From the NCBI GenBank assembly GCA_028702535.1, contig JAQVOR010000015.1, forward strand, positions 1,361-41,105: 39,745 nt of DNA. The letters are read 5' to 3'. The notes under the pieces are model-generated. The model was not told where the DNA came from, searched no databases, and was given only the letters and a program-made list of their open reading frames with translations. This DNA comes from Bacteroidales bacterium. GTDB lineage: Bacteria; Bacteroidota; Bacteroidia; Bacteroidales; ML635J-15. Positions 1-8,205 of the stretch are shown one piece after another (positions within the stretch are counted from its first letter, which is position 1; every line of letters starts with the position of its first letter). The translations under genes were made by a program, and so were the position numbers.

Positions 1-2
1 TT

Positions 3-125
3 TTTGAAAGAAATAATCTTAACCAAACCGAAGTAATTGATATATCACACTTTACAAATGGTCTTTATATTGTTAATTTGCAAGCAGATAAGGGAAGTAG
101 GTCTTTGAAAGTTATGAAGGAATAA
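3..125 (+). CDS. C-terminal fragment of a secreted protein with a T9SS type A sorting domain (5' end outside window)
   Basis: Frame 3 reads FERNNLNQTEVIDISHFTNGLYIVNLQADKGSRSLKVMKE*, with the typical ..NGLYIV..(x)n..KV.. ending of a Por secretion tail. Confidence 0.7.
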   Translation, partial: FERNNLNQTEVIDISHFTNGLYIVNLQADKGSRSLKVMKE

Positions 126-417
126 AAGTCTATTGTTTGTCAATACTGTAAATTGTGAAGTTCAGAACTCCTAATTTATTCGCAAATCAGCAATACCCAG
201 ATTTAAAGATTATCCTTAAATTTGTTGTCGGATAAAATGTTTTAGTATTATTTAAAATTTGTTGTGGAATTTTGACTTTGCATTGCCGCCAAAAAAATCA
301 AATCCTATTTCTGCCAGTAAATTGGAGGCAATGTAAACGTCAGTAAATAAACGAACAAAAACTAAATTCAACTCAGGTTATTAATGTGAACTATGAATAG
401 CGAATCGTTTTCCCAAT

Positions 418-2406
418 TTAATCCAAACTCGGCATATAATCATTTGAAATGACTTTCATTTCGATACGTCTATTTTGTTGGTTCGCAGCTTCTTTTTGTT
501 CAGGTGTGAGTGTATTTATAAAATCTTCGGAAAGGACAGTTCCTCGTGGTAAAAAAGTGTATCTGAGGTCTGGAGTAGTAATTACTTTAGGTTTTGATTC
601 TCCATAACCTTTTGCAACTAGTCTTCCTCCAGGGATACCTTTAGAAGTAACATAGTTTGTAACCGATTTTGCACGTTTTTGCGACAACTCAATATTAGCT
701 TCATCTGTACCAACCATATCGGTATGGGCAGATAATTCGATTACTAAGTATGGATTATTTACCATTATCTTGATAATACTGTCAAGTACAAGTTTGGAGG
801 GTTCTGTTAAGTCCCATTTACCAAATTCAAATTCGATATTTGGGATTTCAAAAGTTTTATTAAATGATTCGAGTGTTATTTCGTAATCAAATAGTTTGTC
901 AAATTCGAGAGAGTCTGTTGTAAATCTAGATTTTCCATTAAAATAACCATCTTTTGTAACTACAAAAACATAATCGGTTTTTTGTTTTAATTTGAAGTTG
1001 AATTTTCCTTCATCTACGCTAAGAGAAGTTGTGTCTCGGAATATTGAGCCATCGCTACCAAAAAGCATTACTACGCATGAATCTAGGACTTTTTCTGTAT
1101 CAAGGTCTGTTGTGATGCCAGTGAGTGCAAATTCTAATGGCGGTTTTACGAAGAAATAGATGTCTTCACCTTTTGAGCCTTTACGGTCGGAAGTAAAATA
1201 ACCTTTATCTTCATTTTTGTAGTAATATATGCCAAAATCATTGCCATTACTGTTAAAAGGAGGTTTTAAGTTTTCCGAATCCCATCTTCCTTTTTGATTT
1301 TTGGTTGCAATAAAAATATCAAGCCCACCCATTGTTGGGTGTTTTGTTGAAGAGTAGAAAAAAGTTGAATCATTTCTCATGTATGGGAATAGTTCATCAT
1401 AAGCCGAATTTATAATATGTCCCATGTTTTTAGGTCTTGTCCAGCCTTCGTCACCATTTTCGACATACCAGATATCTGCTCCGCCAAATCCACCTTGCAT
1501 TCTTGCCGAGAAGTATATTGTATTTCCGTCTGGCGACACAGCGGGATGTCCTATTGACACAGAATCTGGCACGAGAGCAAGATTAACAGGATTCATCCAT
1601 TCTCCGTCAACTTTTTGAGCTTCGTAAATTTGGCAACCTACCTTTTTTCCTTTTTCTGCAATACATGATGTATAATAGAATTTTCGTCCGTCATCAAAAA
1701 TGCAAGGAGTACCTTCATCAAACTCTGTATTTATTGAATCTAAAGGAACAGGGTCTGTCCATTCTTGTTTGCGGTCAAATTTAGTTACATAAATATCAGA
1801 AAATTTTTCTCCAGTAATACCACTAGATCTTTTCCCTTTTGATTCATCTCTTGTAGATGAGAAATAGACATGGTCATATCCATTTTTCTCATCAACTGTA
1901 GGGCTAAAATCATTTTTTCGAGTATTAATATACTTAACTTTTTCTATTTTATATCTTGTAGGCATTTCCATCCACTGTATGGCTAATTGAGCCGATTCAA
2001 GTCCTTTTAGTGCAGTAGAATCACTAGGTGCTAAACCAAGTACCTCGTTGTAGTATTCTACGGCTTTTTCAAAATTGCCTTCTTGAATTTCAATTTCTGC
2101 TAGTTTTATTGTTGAAAATACTTTAAACTCATTATTCTTAGCACTTCTGCGGAAATTTGATCTTGCTTTTTTATAATCATTAATATTGAAGTAACATTGC
2201 CCGATTTTATAATATAAGGCATCTTTTTCTTTTTTATTTACGATTTTACCTTTCCTAATTAATGTAGTATATTCTTGAATGGCTCGATAATACTCGCCAC
2301 CTTCAAAAATCTCATCAGCTTTTTTTAGTTTTTTATCTTGTGCCTGTATTCCTGAAAATAACAGGACGAAAATTAAGCCTAAAAATATGTGTAGTCTATA
2401 ATTCAT
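418..2406 (-). CDS. OmpA family protein with N-terminal TPRs, PD40/WD40-like beta-propeller, CarboxypepD_reg-like domain and C-terminal OmpA domain (PorE-like)
   Basis: TPR-like N-term (ADEIFEGGEYYRAIQEY), repeated PD40 motifs (HPAVSPDGNTIYFSARMQGGFGGADIW), OmpA motif (IELSAHTDMVGTDEANIELSQKRAKSVTNYVTSKGI). Confidence 0.85.
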   Translation of the reverse strand: MNYRLHIFLGLIFVLLFSGIQAQDKKLKKADEIFEGGEYYRAIQEYTTLIRKGKIVNKKEKDALYYKIGQCYFNINDYKKARSNFRRSAKNNEFKVFSTIKLAEIEIQEGNFEKAVEYYNEVLGLAPSDSTALKGLESAQLAIQWMEMPTRYKIEKVKYINTRKNDFSPTVDEKNGYDHVYFSSTRDESKGKRSSGITGEKFSDIYVTKFDRKQEWTDPVPLDSINTEFDEGTPCIFDDGRKFYYTSCIAEKGKKVGCQIYEAQKVDGEWMNPVNLALVPDSVSIGHPAVSPDGNTIYFSARMQGGFGGADIWYVENGDEGWTRPKNMGHIINSAYDELFPYMRNDSTFFYSSTKHPTMGGLDIFIATKNQKGRWDSENLKPPFNSNGNDFGIYYYKNEDKGYFTSDRKGSKGEDIYFFVKPPLEFALTGITTDLDTEKVLDSCVVMLFGSDGSIFRDTTSLSVDEGKFNFKLKQKTDYVFVVTKDGYFNGKSRFTTDSLEFDKLFDYEITLESFNKTFEIPNIEFEFGKWDLTEPSKLVLDSIIKIMVNNPYLVIELSAHTDMVGTDEANIELSQKRAKSVTNYVTSKGIPGGRLVAKGYGESKPKVITTPDLRYTFLPRGTVLSEDFINTLTPEQKEAANQQNRRIEMKVISNDYMPSLD

Positions 2407-2543
2407 TTATCAATATTAATACCATAAAATCACTTTATAACGATATGGTTAAACTTTTATTACTTTTAAAATGGCAAAATTAATCTTTTATGTGGATTTT
2501 GACTAAGAAACATGAATTTATCTAAGTTTGTTAAGATATGTTT

Positions 2544-3167
2544 TTAATTCTCACTTGTAAAATATAAAGTTGACCACACAATTCCCGAAACAAATATGCC
2601 TCCCAATACACCTAATGTAGTGTTTTTAAATATTTTTTTTCTTCCAGTTGATTTGTAACCATAAACAAATAAGTCGTCGTACATTTCTGTTTCATGGTTT
2701 TTGCGAATATACGAATTGGCTGGTCTTACAAAGGCCATTCCTGTGGTGTAGATGATTGGGATTAGTAGTTTAGTTGTCCCGTTTAAAGGTAAAAACATTG
2801 AGCCACAACCGACTAGCATTCCAGAGGCAAACGCCCACCAAGGCTTATATTCTTTTAAAGAGTATTGTCGAGCCATAACTATTCTTGACATTTCGTCAAC
2901 TGTATATTCATCCTCTATAATTTGTTGATACAATACAGTGTCTTTCCCATTTAAACTTATAGAGTAAACCTTATTTAAGTCTGCATAAGATTGTTTTGTT
3001 TTCCCCTTTTTATTTATAAAACTATAATCCATGTAATTTTCATGATTATGAAAGACATAAGATTCTAATTTTATTTGATTACCATTTAATAGGTTTAATT
3101 GCATTTGTGCATTTGTTGTAACAGAGGATACGAGAATTATAACTAAAAATAGAAATGTGTTTTTCAT
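2544..3167 (-). CDS. hypothetical secreted/membrane protein
   Basis: ORF with N-terminal signal peptide (MKNTFLFLVIILVSSVTTNAQ) and two C-terminal hydrophobic segments. Confidence 0.6.
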   Translation of the reverse strand: MKNTFLFLVIILVSSVTTNAQMQLNLLNGNQIKLESYVFHNHENYMDYSFINKKGKTKQSYADLNKVYSISLNGKDTVLYQQIIEDEYTVDEMSRIVMARQYSLKEYKPWWAFASGMLVGCGSMFLPLNGTTKLLIPIIYTTGMAFVRPANSYIRKNHETEMYDDLFVYGYKSTGRKKIFKNTTLGVLGGIFVSGIVWSTLYFTSEN

Positions 3168-3183
3168 TGTTTTAAATTTTAGT

Positions 3184-3191
3184 CAAAAATA
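3184..3191 (-). promoter_or_regulatory. Bacteroidetes -7 element TATTTTTG upstream of the 2544..3167 gene
   Basis: CAAAAATA on + strand, 16 nt upstream of the start; no convincing -33 box. Confidence 0.35.
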
Positions 3192-3311
3192 TGAAAAAAT
3201 GCTTAGCGATAAAATTTTGTTAGCAAAAAAATCAAATTACTGCAAAAGTCATTCTTAAATTAGTAACATTTTTGTAATTTTACCTTTTTATAAATAGTTA
3301 ATCAAAATTTA

Positions 3312-6185
3312 ATGATAATGATAAAACAGAAATTTTCATCACGTCACATCGGTCCGCGAAAGGAAGACTATTCGGTAATGCTTGATAAATTAGGAGTTTC
3401 TTCAATTGACGAGCTTATGAATCAAATTATTCCGAGTGCTATTAGGCTAAAAAAACCATTAAATATCACTGAGGCTCTTTCGGAATACGATTATCTTGGT
3501 CGAGTAAAGGCAATTGCTGCCAAAAATAAGATTTACCGTTCTTTTATCGGAATGGGGTATTATGGAACGGCTGTTCCATCGGTAATTTTGCGTAATGTCT
3601 TTGAAAACCCAGGTTGGTACACTTCATACACACCATACCAAGCAGAAATTAGTCAAGGACGACTCGAAGCATTATTAAATTTCCAGACAGTTATAACTGA
3701 ATTAACGGGAATGGAAATAGCTAACTCTTCGCTGTTAGACGAGGGGTCGGCTGCTGCCGAAGCTATGAGTATGATGTTTGATGCACGTTCGAGGCAGGCG
3801 GTTAAAGATGGTAAAAATAGATTGTTTGTTGACGAGGATATCTTTCCGCAAACGCTTGATGTTATTCGTTTAAGGGCAGAACCTATTGGTGTTGAGGTCG
3901 TTACTGGAAAGTTTAGCGAATATGAGTTTACTGATAAAGATTTTGGAGCAGTTGTTCAATATCCTTCAGCAAGTGGGAAAATTAATAATTATTCAGCATT
4001 TACTGAAAAAGCTCATCAAAAAGATATTCTTGTTACCGCAGTTGTGGATATAATGTCTTTAGCTTTGCTTGAAACCCCTGCAAATTGGGGTGCAGATATT
4101 GCTGTTGGTTCTACTCAAAGATTCGGAATTCCAATGGGTTATGGTGGTCCTCATGCGGCATATCTTGCTACTGCTGAAAAATATCAACGAAATATGCCAG
4201 GTCGTATAATTGGGATCTCCATAGACAAACATGGTAACAGAGCATTGCGTATGGCATTGCAAACTCGCGAACAGCATATTAAACGCGAAAGAGCAACATC
4301 TAATATTTGTACTGCTCAAGCTTTATTGGCCACTATGGCTGGAATGTATGCAGTGTATCATGGCCCTAAAGGAATGAAAAACATTGCTAATAATATCTTT
4401 ATTGCAGCGAAAAATATTGCTTGTGAGTTAAATAAACTTGGGTATAAAATAGTACACGAAAATTTCTTTGACACTCTTAAAATAGAGTTACCTAAAGATG
4501 TTAAATCATCTGATATTCAGAAAATTGCTCTTGAGCAAGAAATGAACTTTGCTTATCTTGACGATAATTTTGTGAGCCTTAGTACTGATGAGGTAATAAA
4601 TCTTGGCGAGCTTAACAAAATATTGTCAATTTTTGCAAAAGCGAATAACAAGAAATTTACCGCTTTAAGCGAATTAAACAAAAATCTTGAAATAAATAAA
4701 GAATACTCACGAACTGGAGATTTTATGACGCAAGAGGTTTTTAATAAGTATCATAGTGAAACTGAAATGATGCGTTATATTAAGCGTCTTGAGAATCTTG
4801 ATATTGCTTTAAACCGTTCTATGATTTCATTGGGTTCATGTACAATGAAGCTGAATTCTGCAAGCTCAATGCTGCCTCTAAGCTGGGCTGAGTTTGGCAA
4901 TATCCATCCTTTTGTTCCAGTTGATCAAGCCGAGGGTTATCAAGCACTTATCAAGGAATTGGCAGATGACCTTAGCGAAATTACTGGTTTTGCTGATACA
5001 AGTTTGCAGCCAAATTCGGGAGCAACTGGAGAGCATACTGGTTTGATGGTCATTAGAGAATATCATATTTCGAGAGGAGACGCACATCGTAATGTTTGCT
5101 TAATACCATCGTCAGCACATGGAACAAATCCAGCAAGTGCGATAATGGCAGGAATGGACATCGTAATTGTTAAATGCGATGAAAATGGTAATATTGATGT
5201 TGAAGATTTAAGAGCTAAGGCAGTAGAGCATAAGGATAATCTTGCAGCGATAATGATTACATATCCTTCAACTCATGGAGTGTTTGAAAGCGAAATTCTC
5301 GAAATGGTGGATATTATTCATGAAAATGGTGGACAAGTTTATATGGACGGAGCAAATATGAATGCACAAGTCGGACTTACTAATCCGGGAGTAATTGGTG
5401 CTGATGTTTGCCACCTTAATTTACATAAAACATTTGCAATCCCTCACGGTGGTGGTGGACCAGGCGTTGGACCTATTGGTGTAGCTAAACATCTTGTTGA
5501 GTTTTTACCTAGACATAAGATAGTTAAAACTGGTGGTAAGAATGCTATCAAAGCTGTTTCTGCTGCTCCTTACGGTAGTGCTTTTGTTTTGCCAATCACC
5601 TATGCTTATATAAAAATGCTTGGCGAACCTGGTTTGAAACATGCGACAGAGATTGCCATGCTTAATGCAAACTATATTGCTAACGAACTAAAAGGATATT
5701 TTGAAGTCCTTTATACTGGCAAAACTGGACGTTGTGCTCACGAAATGATTTTGGACGTTACTAAGTTCAGACAAGAATATGGCGTAGAGGCAGGCGATAT
5801 TGCAAGACGTTTGATGGACTTTGGTTTTCATGCACCAACACTTTCTTTCCCTGTTCACGAAACTTTAATGGTTGAACCTACCGAAAGCGAAAGTAAAGAA
5901 GAACTTGATCGATTTATTGAGGCTATGAAGATTATTAAACAGGAATGTAACGACATTAAATCGGGTAAATTAGATAAATTAGATAACCCAATTAAAAATG
6001 CTCCACATACTCAAATCGAATGTGTTGGAAATGAATGGAAACACTCTTATAATAGAGAAAAAGCTGCATTCCCAGCCGATTGGGTAAGACTTAATAAATT
6101 CTGGCCTTTTGTTGGCAAAATTGATAACGCTTACGGCGATAGGAATTTAATGTGTACTTGTGAGCCTGTAGAAACGTACATGTAG
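3312..6185 (+). CDS. gcvP: aminomethyl-transferring glycine dehydrogenase (glycine cleavage P protein, single chain)
   Basis: SSRHIGPRKEDY, GYYGTAVPSVILRNVFENPGWYTSYTPYQAEISQGRLEALLNFQT, PLP motif HLNLHKTFAIPHGGGGPGVGPIGV. Confidence 0.97.
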   Translation: MIMIKQKFSSRHIGPRKEDYSVMLDKLGVSSIDELMNQIIPSAIRLKKPLNITEALSEYDYLGRVKAIAAKNKIYRSFIGMGYYGTAVPSVILRNVFENPGWYTSYTPYQAEISQGRLEALLNFQTVITELTGMEIANSSLLDEGSAAAEAMSMMFDARSRQAVKDGKNRLFVDEDIFPQTLDVIRLRAEPIGVEVVTGKFSEYEFTDKDFGAVVQYPSASGKINNYSAFTEKAHQKDILVTAVVDIMSLALLETPANWGADIAVGSTQRFGIPMGYGGPHAAYLATAEKYQRNMPGRIIGISIDKHGNRALRMALQTREQHIKRERATSNICTAQALLATMAGMYAVYHGPKGMKNIANNIFIAAKNIACELNKLGYKIVHENFFDTLKIELPKDVKSSDIQKIALEQEMNFAYLDDNFVSLSTDEVINLGELNKILSIFAKANNKKFTALSELNKNLEINKEYSRTGDFMTQEVFNKYHSETEMMRYIKRLENLDIALNRSMISLGSCTMKLNSASSMLPLSWAEFGNIHPFVPVDQAEGYQALIKELADDLSEITGFADTSLQPNSGATGEHTGLMVIREYHISRGDAHRNVCLIPSSAHGTNPASAIMAGMDIVIVKCDENGNIDVEDLRAKAVEHKDNLAAIMITYPSTHGVFESEILEMVDIIHENGGQVYMDGANMNAQVGLTNPGVIGADVCHLNLHKTFAIPHGGGGPGVGPIGVAKHLVEFLPRHKIVKTGGKNAIKAVSAAPYGSAFVLPITYAYIKMLGEPGLKHATEIAMLNANYIANELKGYFEVLYTGKTGRCAHEMILDVTKFRQEYGVEAGDIARRLMDFGFHAPTLSFPVHETLMVEPTESESKEELDRFIEAMKIIKQECNDIKSGKLDKLDNPIKNAPHTQIECVGNEWKHSYNREKAAFPADWVRLNKFWPFVGKIDNAYGDRNLMCTCEPVETYM

Positions 6186-6207
6186 CACTTGTGAATACAC
6201 ATAATAT

Positions 6208-6238
6208 AACGTCCTGATAATTATCAGGACGTTTTTTC
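6208..6238 (+). terminator. intrinsic terminator after gcvP
   Basis: Perfect 26-bp palindrome aacgtcctgataa/ttatcaggacgtt followed by a T run. Confidence 0.85.
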
Positions 6239-6495
6239 CTGGGTATTTGAGGGGAGAGAGTTGTGTAAACGCAATGTTTTGTAATTATATTGGTATTAAT
6301 ACCCATAAAAAAAATAGAAATATTTAAAGAGGCTCACGATAGATTTTTAATTAGTGATAAGAAAATATTATATTATTTTAGAGCAAGTCAAAATGCTTAG
6401 TTTTTTTTGCTAACCTAGGCTTTTCGCAGCAAGATACAGTTTCTGAGTCTCAAATTAAGATTGCGATTTCTCACACAATAGCTAGTCCACTAGAA

Positions 6496-7308
6496 ATGGA
6501 TTCGATTACTTTAAAGTCATATAATGATTCAATTTTTCTTAAAAATCAAGTAGATTCATTACGTAATATTAAATATGCTTTATTAGATTCTGTTGCTGAA
6601 ATTAGTACTCGTTTAATTGACTCAATTATCGACTATGGAAAAACATTTGTGGGATTAAAATATAAATATGGTGGAATTAGTCCTGCAGGATTTGATTGTA
6701 GTGGTTTTATTTTCCATATTCACAGGCACTTTAATTTGCCTTTGCAACGTGTACCGAGTGCAACAAGCTTAATGGGAGAAGTTATTCCAATTGATAGTTT
6801 ACAACCTGGAAATCTCGTTTATATTAAAACACGTGCTGCTTACAATAATACTATCGGACATGTTATGATGGTTATTGAGAAAACCGAAGATTCTTTTTAC
6901 GTAATTCATTCGGCTAGCCATGCTGGATTAGTTATTGAGAGATTTCATGATGCTCCTTATTATGTTTCAAGATATTTGTTCGCAAACCGCTTGCCCGATG
7001 AGTTTTACACTCGTGAATGGAACGACAGTTTGATGGCAAAATACAGATACCCAAATGCAGATATTTATAAGGAGTATATTGAGCCTGTTATTCCTGCAGA
7101 GCAGCCCGAAGGTACGGTCGAATTACAATATACTGTTAAACCTGGCGATGCGGTTAGTCTTATTGCCTCTTGGTATGGCCTAAAATCTATGGAAATAATG
7201 GCTTGGAACGGACTGAACTCATACAATTTGAATGTTGGTCAGAATTTAAAAATTTATGTCAAAGAGCCACTTTATAATACTTGTCATTTCTCACTTCGTT
7301 CGAAATGA
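6496..7308 (+). CDS. NlpC/P60 family peptidase with C-terminal LysM domain; N-terminus probably truncated in this ORF call
   Basis: FDCSGFIFHIH catalytic Cys, GHVMMVIE catalytic His, LysM (VKPGDAVSLIASWYGLKSMEIMAWNGLNSYNLNVGQNLKIYV). Confidence 0.85.
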   Translation: MDSITLKSYNDSIFLKNQVDSLRNIKYALLDSVAEISTRLIDSIIDYGKTFVGLKYKYGGISPAGFDCSGFIFHIHRHFNLPLQRVPSATSLMGEVIPIDSLQPGNLVYIKTRAAYNNTIGHVMMVIEKTEDSFYVIHSASHAGLVIERFHDAPYYVSRYLFANRLPDEFYTREWNDSLMAKYRYPNADIYKEYIEPVIPAEQPEGTVELQYTVKPGDAVSLIASWYGLKSMEIMAWNGLNSYNLNVGQNLKIYVKEPLYNTCHFSLRSK

Positions 7309-7313
7309 CAAGT
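7279..7313. repeat. inverted repeat overlapping the end of the NlpC/P60 ORF
   Basis: acttgtcatttc / gaaatgacaagt, 12-bp arms (7279-7290, 7302-7313). Confidence 0.8.
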
Positions 7314-7338
7314 AATATAAGAGGCTGGGAGAGAGGGG

Positions 7339-7371
7339 CTTGTCATCCCGACCGAAGGGAGGAATCTGTTT
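7339..7371 (+). repeat. dispersed repeat of cttgtcat-(n)-gaaatctgttt family, copy 1
   Basis: cttgtcatcccgaccgaagggaggaatctgttt. Confidence 0.6.
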
Positions 7372-7429
7372 AAAATAACTTGCTATTTTTTACCGTTTTC
7401 TTAATTTGCAAGCTGTGTATTTTTTTAAA

Positions 7430-7520
7430 CTTTAATAAATTAGACCTATTCTAATCAGATTTATCTGACTGGAAAATACATACTTAAACAAGTGGCTTTA
7501 GCCACATTTGTTATTTCATT
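7430..7520 (+). repeat. ~90-bp direct repeat copy A
   Basis: ctattctaatcagatttatctgactg...tacttaaacaagtggctttagccacattt, also at 7990-8082. Confidence 0.8.
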
Positions 7521-7617
7521 TTGATAATTCAAATTTCTGACCGCTCACTCGGATTGAGCTTAGAAATCGAAATACACTTGAATATTTAGGTATTTGGGAA
7601 CGCATTCATAATCCAGA

Positions 7618-7649
7618 TTTTAATTATGGCGAATTCGCCATAATTAAAA
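7618..7649. repeat. 32-bp perfect palindrome
   Basis: ttttaattatggcgaa|ttcgccataattaaaa with zero loop. Confidence 0.9.
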
Positions 7650-7673
7650 GTCAAGCTGGATTTAATAGCTATA

Positions 7674-7704
7674 AAACAGATTTCTCCCCGCCAGTCGAAA
7701 TGAC
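7674..7704 (-). repeat. dispersed repeat of cttgtcat-(n)-gaaatctgttt family, inverted copy
   Basis: aaacagatttctccccgccagtcgaaatgac is the reverse complement of gtcatttcgactggcggggagaaatctgttt. Confidence 0.6.
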
Positions 7705-7721
7705 TGCTATTAGAGGGGTTG

Positions 7722-7764
7722 GGTAGTGGCTTGGTGGCGGCAAAGCCGCCACCAAGCCACTACC
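7722..7764. repeat. GC-rich perfect hairpin, 20-bp stem, 3-nt loop
   Basis: ggtagtggcttggtggcggc-aaa-gccgccaccaagccactacc. Confidence 0.9.
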
Positions 7765-7780
7765 TCCAACATTATTACAA

Positions 7781-7811
7781 CTTGTCATTTCGAGCGCAGA
7801 GAGAAATCTGT
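7781..7811 (+). repeat. dispersed repeat of cttgtcat-(n)-gaaatctgttt family, copy 3
   Basis: cttgtcatttcgagcgcagagagaaatctgt. Confidence 0.6.
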
Positions 7812-7989
7812 TAATCTTCGATACAATTCAAATAATTTGCTACTTTTGATTTGTAATTCCACCGTTCACTCGAAATCTGTTTAAACTTTCGAGTGTAATT
7901 CAAATAATTTTCTACTTTTTTTTATAGTTCGCAACCGCTCGCTCGCTTACATTGCAATTCGAGTGTTGCTCTAATTCGAGTGTTTTTTC

Positions 7990-8082
7990 AAAACTATAAA
8001 TTAAATCTATTCTAATCAGATTTATCTGACTGCTAAACAAATACTTAAACAAGTGGCTTTAGCCACATTTATTATTCCATTC
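7990..8082 (+). repeat. ~90-bp direct repeat copy B
   Basis: Near-identical to 7430-7520, including the gtggctttagccac hairpin. Confidence 0.8.
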
Positions 8083-8136
8083 CGCTCACCCAAATCTACA
8101 ATCCGAGTGTCGTCAATTAATTATTAAAATATTTCA

Positions 8137-8172
8137 TTAAGGTGGTTGAGCGAAGTCGAAACCACCGCTTAA
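8137..8172. repeat. ggtggtt...aaccacc hairpin repeat
   Basis: ttaaggtggttgagcgaagtcgaaaccaccgcttaa; related element at 21734-21819. Confidence 0.6.
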
Positions 8173-8205
8173 TAAAGCCAAAATGTCGCAAATCCTCCGT
8201 TTTCC

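Noticed and set aside
4059-5087. Antisense ORFs 4059..4319 and 4878..5087
   Set aside because: Fully inside strongly supported gcvP; no start signals or recognisable domain
6091-6306. 71-aa minus ORF across the gcvP terminator
   Set aside because: Runs through the terminator palindrome and antisense to the gcvP 3' end; spurious
6234-6495. Riboswitch or leader RNA between gcvP and the NlpC gene
   Set aside because: No recognisable conserved RNA motif; better explained by a truncated 5' coding region
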